Part shown: in pieces, positions 43,777 through 52,580 of the stretch
Numbering within the stretch: position 1 is the stretch's first letter
How the letters are laid out: the number at the start of each line of letters is the position of its first letter
From: Aestuariivita sp.
Lineage (GTDB): Bacteria > Pseudomonadota > Alphaproteobacteria > Rhodobacterales > Rhodobacteraceae
Direction: 5' to 3'
DNA length: 64,000 nucleotides
NCBI RefSeq assembly: GCF_021404545.1
Contig: NZ_JAAWWD010000002.1
Coordinates: 124,001-188,000, forward strand
Notes under the pieces: model-generated
The model's database searches: none
What the model was told of the DNA's origin: nothing
What the model saw: only the letters and a program-made list of their open reading frames with translations
Made by a program: the position numbers and the translations under genes

Positions 43777-43816
43777 GGGGGTGACTTTCTTAGGCTGAAT
43801 TTCGGGGGATAAATGG

Positions 43817-43836
43817 AGGGGGCCAGACAGCCCCCT
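43817..43836 (-). terminator. putative terminator of the yqjDE-like operon
   Basis: AGGGGGC and GCCCCCT form a 7-bp stem with a 6-base loop just after the DUF3618 gene stop on the minus strand. There is no T-run, so this is a weak call. Confidence 0.4.
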
Positions 43837-43846
43837 TCACATCGGC

Positions 43847-44998
43847 TCAGGTCTTCGGCTTACCGAGTTTCTCGTCCTTGGCGGCCGAGCTAGCCGTATC
43901 TGCAACACGCCCCGCGACAGACTTGGCTTTATCGCCAATCGCCTCGACAGCGGTTTTGTCGCCGGGGGCACCGCTATCAAGGTCGGCTTTTGCCTCCGAC
44001 GCGATGTCGGTCGCTTCATCCTTGACAGATTTGGCAACAGACATGGCTTTGGCTTTCTCTTCCTCGAAAATGCGCTCGGCCTGATCAATCAAATCATCGC
44101 TTTGCGATCCCATCAGATCATCTTCAGCTTTCGTGCGCGGCAAGGCACCGCCGAGGGCAGCACCAACCGCAAGTGCCAATGCACCTACGACCAACGGCTG
44201 CCGGTCGTAGAAGTCAGCCGCCGCATCCGCACCCTCCTGCGCGGCGCGCGCGGTCTGGCGACGCAGATCGAGCGCTTTCTGGCGTGCGGCGATGACGCGC
44301 TTACGGCCCTCTTCTGAGAGGGTTTCCGTCCCTTCCGCAATCCGGCTAGCCGCTGTGGCTATGCCATCACGGGCGGTCTGTGCAGCACCCGTTACAGAGG
44401 ACTTTGCGGAGGCCGCTGCATCCGAGACTTTCGAACCGGCAGCATTTGCCGCATCTGAAACTGACGATCCGACGGAACGCGCAGCATCCGAGACCGAAGC
44501 CGCTGCGGATGAAGCGCCATCCTTCATAGCTGCCGCACTGGATGATGCGTGATCTTTCAGCGGTGGGCCATTGTCCGCATCATCGCGCGACCACGACGGA
44601 CCATCATTGCGTGCAGGCGCATAGGAGGTCGGCGCCACATAGGGACGGCCTTGACGTTCACGCGTGCGGCGAAAATCGTTCTCAACTTCGCTGTAGCGGT
44701 CATCATCACGATGATCCGAAATGGGTGTTTGCGCTGACTGTTTCTGAGCACCGTTACCAAACATCATCCACGCAAGGCCAATACCGGTAAGCGCCAGCGG
44801 AATGGGGTTTGCCTTGACCTGATTCGAGATGGAGCGGCCCATATCGCCACCATGCTCACGGAACTGGTCCCCAATCTGACGCACAACTGTGTCGATTGAG
44901 AATTTGTCCTGAAGGTCCTCAAGATTCGAAGTCAGGTCAGACCGCTGTTCTTCGATTTCGCGTTCGATCTCTTTCGGGCTGCGTGTCTCATTTGTCAT
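43847..44998 (-). CDS. DUF3618 (YqjK-like) Ala-rich helical membrane protein
   Basis: A 383-residue protein. The N-terminal 50 residues are DUF3618 (KEIEREIEEQRSDLTSNLED), followed by a helix near 70-85 (IPLALTGIGLAWMMFG). The middle (150-260) is built of Ala/Ser-rich 11-residue-like helical repeats (SDAARSVGSSVSDAANAAGS), resembling LEA or apolipoprotein-like helices. A glycine/alanine membrane helix (VVGALALAVGAALGGALP) and a charged helical tail follow. It overlaps the holin-like gene start by 11 bases. Probable role: cell-envelope or desiccation/osmotic stress protein. Confidence 0.78.
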   Translation of the reverse strand: MTNETRSPKEIEREIEEQRSDLTSNLEDLQDKFSIDTVVRQIGDQFREHGGDMGRSISNQVKANPIPLALTGIGLAWMMFGNGAQKQSAQTPISDHRDDDRYSEVENDFRRTRERQGRPYVAPTSYAPARNDGPSWSRDDADNGPPLKDHASSSAAAMKDGASSAAASVSDAARSVGSSVSDAANAAGSKVSDAAASAKSSVTGAAQTARDGIATAASRIAEGTETLSEEGRKRVIAARQKALDLRRQTARAAQEGADAAADFYDRQPLVVGALALAVGAALGGALPRTKAEDDLMGSQSDDLIDQAERIFEEEKAKAMSVAKSVKDEATDIASEAKADLDSGAPGDKTAVEAIGDKAKSVAGRVADTASSAAKDEKLGKPKT

Positions 44999-45389
44999 CG
45001 TAAGCTTCCTTTACGGCTGCGGCATCGCGCTGGACATTTTTCACGGTCCGCGTCGGTGCAAGGCTGGAGAGTTTGAGGTCGTTCACGCCCTTGTTGATCA
45101 AGACGAATGCAATAACGGCGAGACCAGCGCCAACGATCAGCGCGGACCAGCCAGCATCAAGCCCTGCCTCGGTCAGGGCCGCGACCAAGGCGGCCGCTAA
45201 GACATTCAAAGCGACCAGCGCAATGACGGCGGCACCTGCGATCAGACCGACCGCCACGCCGGCCTTGGTCACGTTCTCGCTGATTTCCGCACGGGCAAGA
45301 TCGACTTCGTTGCGGACAAGACCGCTGACATTGGCCATGGCCTCCGTCAGCAGATCGCCGGCGCTCTTCTGCGTGTTGTTATCGCTCAT
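44988..45389 (-). CDS. phage-holin-like (YqjE, PF07332-type) membrane protein
   Basis: A 133-residue protein. An amphipathic N-terminus (SAGDLLTEAMANVSGLVRNE, VDLARAEISENV) precedes two hydrophobic helices (47-72 and 80-103), the putative actinobacterial holin III/YqjE pattern. Despite the family name these chromosomal members are not lysis proteins. The start overlaps the stop of the upstream Ala-rich gene (ATGA) and its end overlaps DUF3618, so the three genes are translationally coupled, as in yqjD-yqjE-yqjK. Confidence 0.85.
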   Translation of the reverse strand: MSDNNTQKSAGDLLTEAMANVSGLVRNEVDLARAEISENVTKAGVAVGLIAGAAVIALVALNVLAAALVAALTEAGLDAGWSALIVGAGLAVIAFVLINKGVNDLKLSSLAPTRTVKNVQRDAAAVKEAYDDK

Positions 45390-45868
45390 GAGAAGTCTCC
45401 ATGCCGCTCAGTGCCGGGGCTGCCGAGCACGATTTGCGAGTCTTGCGTGCCAGACGCTTTCGCGAACCGAGTGGCAGCAAACCCAATCAGGGCTGCACCA
45501 CCAAGGAACACCAGCGGATTTTTGCGGGCGAAGGCGCTGACGTCCTGAACCATTTCACTCAGATCCTTGTTGCGCATTGCTTCAGACGCATCAGCGAGCC
45601 CTTCGGCGATCTGACCAAATGTGCGTTCCTGCGGTGAACCGCTGCGCATTTCCTCTGCAGCTGTGCGCAGTGCTGAGGCTACGCCGGACATCTCGTCAGC
45701 GACTGATGATTTTGCGGTCTCCGCCTGATCCTTTGCCGCGGACGCAGCATTTTGCGCGACATCACGGGCGGCGGTTTTCGCCTGCTCGGTCACGTCGCTG
45801 GCCTTTTGTTTGGCCTCAGCCGCGACTCGCGGGGTGGACTTCGGGTCGGGTGTATTTGCGTTCGACAT
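45386..45868 (-). CDS. DUF883/YqjD-like Ala-rich helical protein with C-terminal anchor
   Basis: A 160-residue protein from ATG 45868 (MSNANTPDPKSTPRVAAEAK). Long Ala/Lys/Asp helices (KQKASDVTEQAKTAARDVAQ) lead to a C-terminal membrane helix (NPLVFLGGAALIGFAATRF), as in ElaB/YqjD stationary-phase proteins that tether ribosomes to the inner membrane. The sequence is degenerate, so the role is by analogy. A 22-codon membrane peptide gene lies 19 bases upstream on the same strand. Confidence 0.75.
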   Translation of the reverse strand: MSNANTPDPKSTPRVAAEAKQKASDVTEQAKTAARDVAQNAASAAKDQAETAKSSVADEMSGVASALRTAAEEMRSGSPQERTFGQIAEGLADASEAMRNKDLSEMVQDVSAFARKNPLVFLGGAALIGFAATRFAKASGTQDSQIVLGSPGTERHGDFS

Positions 45869-45887
45869 GTCTCTCTCCACTTTAAAT

Positions 45888-45956
45888 TCAGAATACGAAA
45901 CTGATGACGGCCAAAACGACGACAATCAGTCCGATAAGATAAAAAACGTTATGCAT
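45888..45956 (-). CDS. 22-residue membrane micropeptide (copy 1)
   Basis: ATG 45956 to TGA 45888 encodes MHNVFYLIGLIVVVLAVISF followed by VF. An ideal AGGAGG ribosome site stands 8 bases before the ATG. The peptide is a single transmembrane helix. It matches the 24-residue product at 54263-54337 (pattern (M)xxxxYxIGLxVVVxAVxSFxx), so the ORF is conserved and very probably translated. It begins the yqjDE-like operon. The role is unknown; small peptides of this kind may modulate membrane proteins or report stress. Confidence 0.72.
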   Translation of the reverse strand: MHNVFYLIGLIVVVLAVISFVF

Positions 45957-46150
45957 TAGGGACTCCTCCTGAGGGACGTGACCGTTTCCAGCCCCGCTCC
46001 GATCAGCTTAGGTGGTTGTTAGTCTCCTCGTAGCCCGCAGACGCTAATCTGGTTTAGCATTTGCCCAATCGGACGCTCTTCCAGACACGCCGGCCCTGTT
46101 GTGAAAGTCAGTTCCGGATAGCGTGGAGGCTCACCTCGAAAGGATCGAAC

Positions 46151-46648
46151 ATGAGCATCGACACATTGGAAGACCTCTACCTCGAGCAACTCAAGGACAT
46201 TTACAGCGCCAATAAACAGGCTTTGGACATAACGAAGGAAATGGCCGAGGTCGCAAGTGACACCGACCTTGCTGACGCTCTTCGCGCGGGTGCCGATGGG
46301 ATTCAGGACGGCATCACCGCAATTGAAAAAATTTCAGAGAGCCACGACGAAAGCCCATCCGGCGAGCACTGCAAAGGCATGGAAGGCCTGGTCCAGGAAG
46401 CCCGCGCCCACGCCATTGAAGAGTCCTTCGGAGAAGACGCCACGAGGGATGCGATGATCATCACGCAATACCAACGGCTCACGCATTACGCGATTGCAGG
46501 ATATGGCTGCCTTGCTGCCTTTGCGGACCGCCTGGAGCTCGACAATGACCTGTCTGCGCTGAAAACCTGTCTTGAAGCATCCTATGATGGCGACCGCACG
46601 ATGACGGCGCTGGCGACGGGTGGGATCAACAAAAGCGCAGTGGCCTGA
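46151..46648 (+). CDS. DUF892 ferritin-like protein (YciE/YciF family)
   Basis: A 165-residue protein starting MSIDTLEDLYLEQLKDIYSA. The four-helix ferritin-like pattern shows as DLYLEQLKDIYSANKQAL, SGEHCKGMEGLVQEA, DAMIITQYQRLTHYAIAGYG and a closing helix; Glu and His residues could bind a di-iron centre. YciE/YciF-like proteins are induced by osmotic and general stress and occur with Mn-catalase or CsbD genes. The ATG follows CGAAAGGA. The convergent gene is a Crp/Fnr regulator. Confidence 0.92.
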   Translation: MSIDTLEDLYLEQLKDIYSANKQALDITKEMAEVASDTDLADALRAGADGIQDGITAIEKISESHDESPSGEHCKGMEGLVQEARAHAIEESFGEDATRDAMIITQYQRLTHYAIAGYGCLAAFADRLELDNDLSALKTCLEASYDGDRTMTALATGGINKSAVA

Positions 46649-46651
46649 CCG

Positions 46652-47437
46652 TTAGGCAGATCTGGCAAGATCTGCCGCGCCAGTGGTTTCCGCTCCGATC
46701 GCGGGCGGAAACCACGATGTATCCATATCGACAAAGGCGTTGACGAACTCACAGTGCTTTTCCCATTCGTCCCGCTTAAGTAGGCGCACATAGGGCCGCT
46801 TGATTTCCATGTCGCCGCTTTCGACAAAGCGGCGGAGCAGTTTGTTGACATAGATCGACGTAAGACCAACGGCCTGCCCGATCTCGACCTGGCTGAAGGG
46901 CACCTGAAACCGGTTGCCAAGACCAATGTTTGCGACCTCCAGCCGGGACCGAAGCTGCAACAGCCAGAACTTGAGTTTGCCAGCTGCATCCATCGATCCG
47001 AGGCTGCTGGCATGGTGGCGCAAAGCGATCTGATCCAGGCTGCCGATAGCCGTCAGCAACGCTCCCAATCGCGGATAGTCGGTGTAAAGCGGCGCCAGAC
47101 CGACGCGTGGGAAAGGGCAGATCACCCCGTCGGTCTGCATCATCACGCGATGACTTGCATGGGATGATCCAATTTCTGCCAGACCCATTACCTCTCCTGG
47201 CAAGTACACGCGCAAAATCTGACTGCGCCCATCCGCACTGTCCGCCCGGACGACGGCCCACCCCGACTTCAGGACCATGATGCCCTCAGTCCGATCGCCA
47301 ACACTCACAACCGGTCGCCCCTTTTTGCGCGGATGTTCGTCCTTTTCCATTTCTGCAATAAAGGCGCACTCGTGATCGGTAAGAGACACGAAACGGGAGA
47401 GGCGGCTGACAAGGCAGCTTTTGTATTCTTCTGACAT
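46652..47437 (-). CDS. Crp/Fnr-family transcription regulator
   Basis: About 261 residues from MSEEYKSCLVSRLSRFVSLT (an ATG 15 bases further upstream is possible). An N-terminal cyclic-nucleotide-binding-like beta roll (IMVLKSGWAVVRADSADGRS, RVYLPGEVMGLAEIG) leads to a long helix and a winged HTH (EIGQAVGLTSIYVNKLLRRF). No FNR-type iron-sulfur cysteines are arranged at the N-terminus, so it is not a classic oxygen sensor. The paralogue at 62440-63285 has a nearly identical recognition helix, suggesting that both read the same sites. Confidence 0.88.
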   Translation of the reverse strand: MSEEYKSCLVSRLSRFVSLTDHECAFIAEMEKDEHPRKKGRPVVSVGDRTEGIMVLKSGWAVVRADSADGRSQILRVYLPGEVMGLAEIGSSHASHRVMMQTDGVICPFPRVGLAPLYTDYPRLGALLTAIGSLDQIALRHHASSLGSMDAAGKLKFWLLQLRSRLEVANIGLGNRFQVPFSQVEIGQAVGLTSIYVNKLLRRFVESGDMEIKRPYVRLLKRDEWEKHCEFVNAFVDMDTSWFPPAIGAETTGAADLARSA

Positions 47438-47538
47438 AGGAGAAATTAGCACAGTTTAGGACGCTGCGTCTCGCTTAACTCGCGGCGATCTGCGATACGC
47501 TGCAACACGCCCCCATCACCTTCCAGAAAAGAGCGCCC

Positions 47539-47697
47539 ATGGACCTTATTCGCATTATCCTATCCGTCATCATTCCGCCGCTTGGCGTGTTTCTGCAAGT
47601 GGGGTTGGGCAAGCATTTCTGGATCAATATCCTGCTGACGTTGCTTGGTTACATTCCCGGTCTCGTTCATGCGGTGTATATCGTTGCCCGCAAGTGA
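47539..47697 (+). CDS. YqaE/Pmp3-family membrane peptide
   Basis: ATG 47539 to TGA 47697 encodes 52 residues beginning MDLIRIILSVIIPPLGVFLQ and ending GLVHAVYIVARK. The pattern IIPPLGVFLQxGxGxxFWINxxLTLLGYIPGxxHAxY is diagnostic of the Pmp3/UPF0057 family, two-helix membrane proteins induced by salt and cold that limit ion leakage. The stop overlaps the GTG start of the DUF4112 gene, so the two are coupled. Confidence 0.95.
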   Translation: MDLIRIILSVIIPPLGVFLQVGLGKHFWINILLTLLGYIPGLVHAVYIVARK

Positions 47698-48062
47698 ATG
47701 AAGAACGGGCCAGCGAGGTCGAAAAACTCGACCACCTCTCAACGTTGCTCGACAGCCGGTTCCGCATACCGGGCACGCCGATACGGTTTGGATGGGATTC
47801 ACTTCTTGGGCTCATCCCCGGCGCAGGAGACCTCGCTTCGCTCGGGCCGTTGGCCTATCTCATCTACAAGGGCTATCGGCTCGGTGCGCGCAAGCGCACG
47901 ATCCTACGCATGACAACAAATACCGGACTGGATTTCGTCGTGGGCGCAGTGCCCGTTCTTGGCGACGTCTTCGACCTCGTCTTCAAAGCGAACAACCGCA
48001 ACTTCGCGCTGCTGCGCAAGGATCTGGCAGACGGAGTTTTAGAGAAGGAAGACATCGGATGA
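47694..48062 (+). CDS. DUF4112-family membrane protein
   Basis: A 122-residue protein from GTG 47694, overlapping the stop of the Pmp3 gene. Family pattern: LDSRFRIPGTPIRFGWDSLL, GLIPGAGDLASLGPLAYLIY, and GAVPVLGDVFDLVFKANNRN. These small, two-helix proteins of unknown function are often found with stress membrane proteins. The stop overlaps the start of the transglutaminase-like gene (ATGA), making a coupled three-gene set. Confidence 0.9.
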   Translation: MNEERASEVEKLDHLSTLLDSRFRIPGTPIRFGWDSLLGLIPGAGDLASLGPLAYLIYKGYRLGARKRTILRMTTNTGLDFVVGAVPVLGDVFDLVFKANNRNFALLRKDLADGVLEKEDIG

Positions 48063-48841
48063 TTGTCGATATCGACGTACGGCTCGGATATGATATCAGC
48101 CAATCCGTTGACCTAATCCTCCAGATCCGCGCACCGAGTTTTGCGGACCAGGACGTCCTATCCGAAGCGTTTGACGTTGGCTCACCGGAGCAGCTTGCAG
48201 ATACGGCGGCCGAGGCGGGTTTCGGCAACCGGACGTTGCTTCGAACATCCGAAAACTTTGCATGTTCCTATGCTGCCAAGGTGGAGATCGACCGACCCAC
48301 TTTGAATGTCTCGGCATTGAACAAGGTCCCGCCTCACCTGCTTCCCGGCGATGTTGTTCGCTACCTGATGCCGTCGCGCTACTGTCCGTCTGATGAACTC
48401 CAGAGTTTTGTTGCTGCGGAGTTTGGTCATTTGGACGCGGGCCAGCGGGTGGCTGCTATGCGCGACTGGATTTTCGAGCGCTTTGCCTATGTGCCAGGAT
48501 CAAGCACTGCGCAGACGACAGCCATCGATACATTCGTCCAACGGCAAGGCGTCTGCCGGGATTTTGCCCATGTCCTCATCACACTCGCACGCGCCTCCGC
48601 TATCCCAGCCCGGTTTGCCAGCGTCTTCGCCCCGCATGTCACGCCGCAGGATTTTCATGCGGTCGCTGAGGTCTATCTCGACGGCACCTGGCATCTGATC
48701 GACGCCACCGGTATGGCTGAGGCATCACAGATCGTCCGGATCGGCGTCGGAATAGATGCCGCAGAGGTTGCATTCCTATCAAGCTTCGGTCCGATTTCTC
48801 TGATTGAGAAATCGGTCAATGTGTCGATTTCCGAAGCATAG
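48059..48841 (+). CDS. transglutaminase-like cysteine peptidase
   Basis: A 260-residue protein from ATG 48059. The N-terminal beta domain is bacterial-transglutaminase-like, followed by the papain-like core: Cys in RQGVCRDFAHV, His in PQDFHAVAEVYL and Asp in HLIDATGMAE, the full triad. No signal peptide is seen. Members hydrolyse or cross-link peptides; the substrate is unknown. It is coupled to DUF4112 upstream and converges on a C45 acyltransferase gene. Confidence 0.9.
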   Translation: MIVDIDVRLGYDISQSVDLILQIRAPSFADQDVLSEAFDVGSPEQLADTAAEAGFGNRTLLRTSENFACSYAAKVEIDRPTLNVSALNKVPPHLLPGDVVRYLMPSRYCPSDELQSFVAAEFGHLDAGQRVAAMRDWIFERFAYVPGSSTAQTTAIDTFVQRQGVCRDFAHVLITLARASAIPARFASVFAPHVTPQDFHAVAEVYLDGTWHLIDATGMAEASQIVRIGVGIDAAEVAFLSSFGPISLIEKSVNVSISEA

Positions 48842-48847
48842 GATTTG

Positions 48848-49993
48848 CTATGCGGCCTCGGGTTTCGAGACCATAGTGTCAGGAAGATACGCGCTGATCT
48901 CCTGGCCACGCCCTGCCGCATAGTCCATTGCGAGGCGCGGCCAATCGATCATGGCGGCCTGCGACCAGTCAACTCCGCTCTCAGCTCCCATCGGCATGCT
49001 GATAGTCGCGTTGCTACCGCTTGCACGTGAATAGTCTGCCGTGTGCTGCCCTTCCAGAAATCCATCAATGGTTTGGTGCCATCGCTTTCCGTTCATCGAC
49101 AGCAAAAGCGATCGCAACTTCGGATCATACTCCGCCGTAAACAGTGTTCCGAAGCCCTCGCCGTAGCGATCCTGGCGCAATGGTTCTTTGAGAAAGTGCC
49201 GACCAAGATCGCGTGGGCCGGCTAGCAAGCCCTTCAGATGAGCCAGCCGCTCTACGGTCCGCGTGAAGCCAGGTCGGTCTGCGACCGTACCCTTGCTTTG
49301 GTGGTTGGTCGCGATGGCCCGGGGCATGATCATAGCGCCGCCTCCCGGAGCGAGTTCCACGCTTGCCGTTCGGCCTGCAGCATCCGCAAGGACCACGTTG
49401 TAGGCCATGTGGGAAGGTATGCGCTTCAATGCTGCAACAGCTTCTTCGACCGTTTCAGACGTTTCCAAGACATAGCGCAGGATCGTGGTGATGCCGAACC
49501 CCATGCCCGTCTCGGATCTGCCGCCGTAGGCCAGCGCCACGCTGAGCCCTGCATCGTTGATGCCATCCGAAAGGCCCCAGAGAAATTCAACCATGCCCAT
49601 GACCGCGCGACCCGTCCATTCTGTGCGGAGCAACAGCCCTTCGTTCAACTCGGGCGAGAGGTCGTAGTTGCGCACCAGCCGAACGTCATGCCGGTCCGCG
49701 ACGGCTGCGAGGGAACACCCACCCAAATAGGACGGCGGGCACCATGTGGAGAGGAACCGCGCGGCTCGGTTGGAGCCACCCGCAATCGTGACAAGCTTGT
49801 CATAGGTCGTGATCAACTCGGGCATGTGGTGCTTCAGCGCAGCTCGACAGTCGGCACGGGACGGACCGGCATCGCCGCCGCGTGCGACAAACCATGCCTC
49901 ATAGACAGGCCAGGACCGTGCCCAACGGGCGGCCCATTTCGGGCCAGGCGTAGCCTCGGTCACCGCATCAAACGTCAGTTTCATATTGGTCAT
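48848..49993 (-). CDS. C45-family autoproteolytic acyltransferase/hydrolase
   Basis: A 381-residue protein of the acyl-CoA:6-aminopenicillanate acyltransferase-like (C45, Ntn-hydrolase) family. The likely self-processing site is at YLGGCSLAAV, where Cys would become the N-terminal nucleophile; supporting motifs are RNYDLSPEL, SDGINDAGLSVALAYGG and ATNHQ. Such enzymes hydrolyse or transfer acyl groups on amides or homoserine lactone-like compounds; the substrate is unknown. It lies one base after the PHB depolymerase-like gene, in the same operon. Confidence 0.82.
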   Translation of the reverse strand: MTNMKLTFDAVTEATPGPKWAARWARSWPVYEAWFVARGGDAGPSRADCRAALKHHMPELITTYDKLVTIAGGSNRAARFLSTWCPPSYLGGCSLAAVADRHDVRLVRNYDLSPELNEGLLLRTEWTGRAVMGMVEFLWGLSDGINDAGLSVALAYGGRSETGMGFGITTILRYVLETSETVEEAVAALKRIPSHMAYNVVLADAAGRTASVELAPGGGAMIMPRAIATNHQSKGTVADRPGFTRTVERLAHLKGLLAGPRDLGRHFLKEPLRQDRYGEGFGTLFTAEYDPKLRSLLLSMNGKRWHQTIDGFLEGQHTADYSRASGSNATISMPMGAESGVDWSQAAMIDWPRLAMDYAAGRGQEISAYLPDTMVSKPEAA

Positions 49994-49994
49994 C

Positions 49995-51077
49995 TCAAGT
50001 ATCCTTGTCTGTTCTACCGAAAAAGAAGCGGATCATTTCTGCGCTGGCATCGGGCCCGTTTGGATCGGTGTAGGACCCACCTGGCTGACCGCCTGACCAC
50101 GCATGGCCCTGTCCCTCGACGGTCCAATGTTCGACCAACGCCGTGCCGTCCTCGTCGCTAGACATGTCTCTCGTGTAGGTCCGACCCGTTGCATTTCCGG
50201 TCGTCGATGTCTCGACGCTCTGGCCAGGACCCGCACTGCGCGCACGCCGCGCGATATTATGACCGTTCGAAGGATGGACGGTATGGTCGGCTGACCCGTG
50301 AAACAGAATAGTACGCACGCGCTGATCAGCTTGCACGGGTTCGGTTGCCTCAAGTGCATTGCCCGCCATTGCGGCGAACGCGGAAGGCACGTCCTTGGCA
50401 GATCCTGCTGGAAGGCCTGAGTGTGCGCCGACTGCAGCGAAGACATCTGGATAGGTCTCCCCAAGGATGACCGCCATGGCGGCGCCTGCCGAAAGGCCGG
50501 CAACGAACGTGTCGTCGCGCGTGACACCGTAATCGGCACAGATCTTCTGTGCCAAACCAGCGAGGATCGCAGGTTCCCCCCTGCCCCGACGTTGATCGCC
50601 CCGGCTGAACCAGTTCCAGCAGGATTGCGCGTTATCGCCCCGTGATTGCGCAGGATAGACCACCACAAACCCGTGACGGTCGGCCAAGGTGTTCATTCCT
50701 GTTCCATTGGCGAAGTCTTCAGGTGTCTGCGTGCAGCCATGCAGCATCATGACGACACCCGTCGCGCCCTCGGATGTGGAGGCGGGTACATAGAGGCGAT
50801 AGCGGCGGCTGCCGGATGCGCATGCGAAGATATCGTCTGTAAAGATCGCACCGTCCGGAACGCTTGTCTCAGGCGAGGCAGAACGCATGGGTTGTCCGGA
50901 CAACTTCGCCAACATGCTGTTGATCGAAGGCGGGTTTACTCCCCCTATTTGTGCGCTCTGCTCCACCGGGGAGGCGAGGCCATGCTGCGCAAGTGTACGT
51001 TGTACAAGATCATTGGCTGCCGACGCCCAAGCGGTATCGGCCGCCGGGCGCGTCGCGCCGGCGCTGAAGAGTTTCAT
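49995..51077 (-). CDS. PHB depolymerase-like alpha/beta-hydrolase
   Basis: A 360-residue esterase of the type 1 short-chain PHA depolymerase family. Visible are the oxyanion segment VVMMLHGCTQTPEDFANGTG, the nucleophile elbow GLSAGAAMA, the Asp region HGSADHTVHPSNG and the His in VEGQGHAWSGGQPGGSY. No signal peptide is apparent, so it may be intracellular or exported otherwise. It lies between a ribbon-helix-helix regulator and the C45 enzyme, probably one operon dealing with polyester or acyl compounds. Confidence 0.88.
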   Translation of the reverse strand: MKLFSAGATRPAADTAWASAANDLVQRTLAQHGLASPVEQSAQIGGVNPPSINSMLAKLSGQPMRSASPETSVPDGAIFTDDIFACASGSRRYRLYVPASTSEGATGVVMMLHGCTQTPEDFANGTGMNTLADRHGFVVVYPAQSRGDNAQSCWNWFSRGDQRRGRGEPAILAGLAQKICADYGVTRDDTFVAGLSAGAAMAVILGETYPDVFAAVGAHSGLPAGSAKDVPSAFAAMAGNALEATEPVQADQRVRTILFHGSADHTVHPSNGHNIARRARSAGPGQSVETSTTGNATGRTYTRDMSSDEDGTALVEHWTVEGQGHAWSGGQPGGSYTDPNGPDASAEMIRFFFGRTDKDT

Positions 51078-51106
51078 GGTACTTCCTTTGCTATATGTGA
51101 GACGAC

Positions 51107-51523
51107 CTACTTGATGCGGTCGCCAAGTGCCTTCTTGATCTCTGCGCTGGCTTGCAGAGCGCCAAGCACGGTGATCGACCCGATAGTTTGAAGCGCGAGT
51201 TCCGGCGTGACGCCGGGATCGATCCGCGCCAAACCCACAACCTTTACGTGAAGCATCTCGCCTGCATCCCGCAGTCCCTCCAGATCGGCAGCCGTGTAGT
51301 CGCGCAGCCCGAGCTCCATGGTATGGCGTTCAAGCGATTTGCTGACGACTGCACCGTGACTTTCCAACTGATTGCGGATCGCTGTGCGGATCAGATCGCT
51401 CCGATTGGAATAGAAGCCCTCCTGCACCAACAGGTCGATCCGACCCAAATCGACAAAGCCCAGGTTAATCGTGATTTTCTCGTTTTCCGGCTGTTTGGCG
51501 CGGAGCTGGGAAACATTGCTCAT
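51107..51523 (-). CDS. ribbon-helix-helix (CopG-like) regulator
   Basis: A 138-residue protein from ATG 51523 (MSNVSQLRAKQPENEKITIN). The strand-helix-helix unit EKITINLGFVDLGRIDLLVQ and SNRSDLIRTAIRNQLESHG is a CopG-type DNA-binding fold, followed by an unusual 80-residue C-terminal domain (LERHTMELGLRDYTAADLEG, VKVVGLARID) that may sense a ligand or oligomerise. It is first in a likely operon with the esterase and C45 genes and probably regulates it. Confidence 0.8.
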   Translation of the reverse strand: MSNVSQLRAKQPENEKITINLGFVDLGRIDLLVQEGFYSNRSDLIRTAIRNQLESHGAVVSKSLERHTMELGLRDYTAADLEGLRDAGEMLHVKVVGLARIDPGVTPELALQTIGSITVLGALQASAEIKKALGDRIK

Positions 51524-51812
51524 AATAATTCTCCATCTGCATGGATGGTATATGGATGTTTCTCTAGGTATTACAACTGAAACTTTGGGTGTCGCAGGGT
51601 AAGCGCAACGCAAAATCGGGCGTCAACCGCTTCAAAACGCTACGCCATTCAAGAATTCTTAAGCGACTACCTTGTGGCTTTCATCAAAAGAAAAAGCGCC
51701 TAAGGGCCTGCTAGCCTGCATCGCGGCGTATGTGAGATAGCCGGAAAAAGTCTATACATGCCGCCATGCTGAAACAATCACAGGATCAGCGGTTTTCGCG
51801 CAGTCGATGCGC

Positions 51813-52457
51813 CTACCCGTCAGAAAGCTGTGCATAGGAATAGGCCCGGCGTACATAGGCTCCAACCTCGTTATCCGGGTAATTTGTCGGATCCTGATAG
51901 ATTGGAACACGAATACTTACTTCAGGTTCATTGGGGGCCTCTTCCGTCCCGCCCAGTTCGAGCAGAAGTTGGCGCATGGCCGCGTTTTCGCTGTCGACCA
52001 GTGCCAGAAACTCACTGATCCCGTTGGCGCAGGCCATCTTTGCAAGAACCCCTAGCAACAGCGTGCCGATCCCTCGGTTATGAAAGGCGTCTACGACCGT
52101 AACCGCGATCTCGGCCGAGTGGCTCTCTGCACTTGTGCGCACATAGCGTGCAATACCGACAGGCTGCGGCATGTCATCGCGCATACAGAGCGCCCCGACG
52201 GCTGCATGATCGACTGTGTTGAGGGCTGAGAAGAGGTCGACCTCAGCGTCTGACAGTCGACTTTTTGAAGCCATGAACCGGAAGAAGCGCGACCTCTTTG
52301 AAAGTCGGTCAAACCCCAGTTCGATGAGGTCACCATCATCGGGAACAACATCGCGCACGGTGACCTGAAGGCCTTCCTTGACCTTAGTGTCGAATGGTCG
52401 AAATGATCTGTAAGTCATTCGATCCCTCACAGCCAAAGGCCTAACAGTATTATGCAC
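51813..52457 (-). CDS. GNAT-family acetyltransferase
   Basis: A protein of up to 214 residues with the GNAT acetyl-CoA-binding motif in VVDAFHNRGIGTLLLGVLAK and a preceding EIAVTV strand. The early segment LIELGFDRLSKRSRFFRFMA is typical of the acetyltransferases that follow acyl-CoA synthetase domains or act on proteins. The substrate is unknown. An internal start at MTYRSFRPFD (52418) is possible. It is isolated and followed (in map order) by the IS256 insertion. Confidence 0.85.
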   Translation of the reverse strand: MHNTVRPLAVRDRMTYRSFRPFDTKVKEGLQVTVRDVVPDDGDLIELGFDRLSKRSRFFRFMASKSRLSDAEVDLFSALNTVDHAAVGALCMRDDMPQPVGIARYVRTSAESHSAEIAVTVVDAFHNRGIGTLLLGVLAKMACANGISEFLALVDSENAAMRQLLLELGGTEEAPNEPEVSIRVPIYQDPTNYPDNEVGAYVRRAYSYAQLSDG

Positions 52458-52580
52458 ACTATCCGTGTATTAAATCCGTGATCTACGCATCGTATTTGAG
52501 AGGGCTCTATCATCACTGCGTGCAAGAAAACAGCCGTGTCTGTGATGCTGACTTTACCAGCCACCCTATTAAGGCAAAAA

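Noticed and set aside
44988-45389. Holin-like gene as sign of a prophage
   Set aside because: No other phage structural or lysis genes are present; the gene is embedded in a yqjDE-like chromosomal stress operon.
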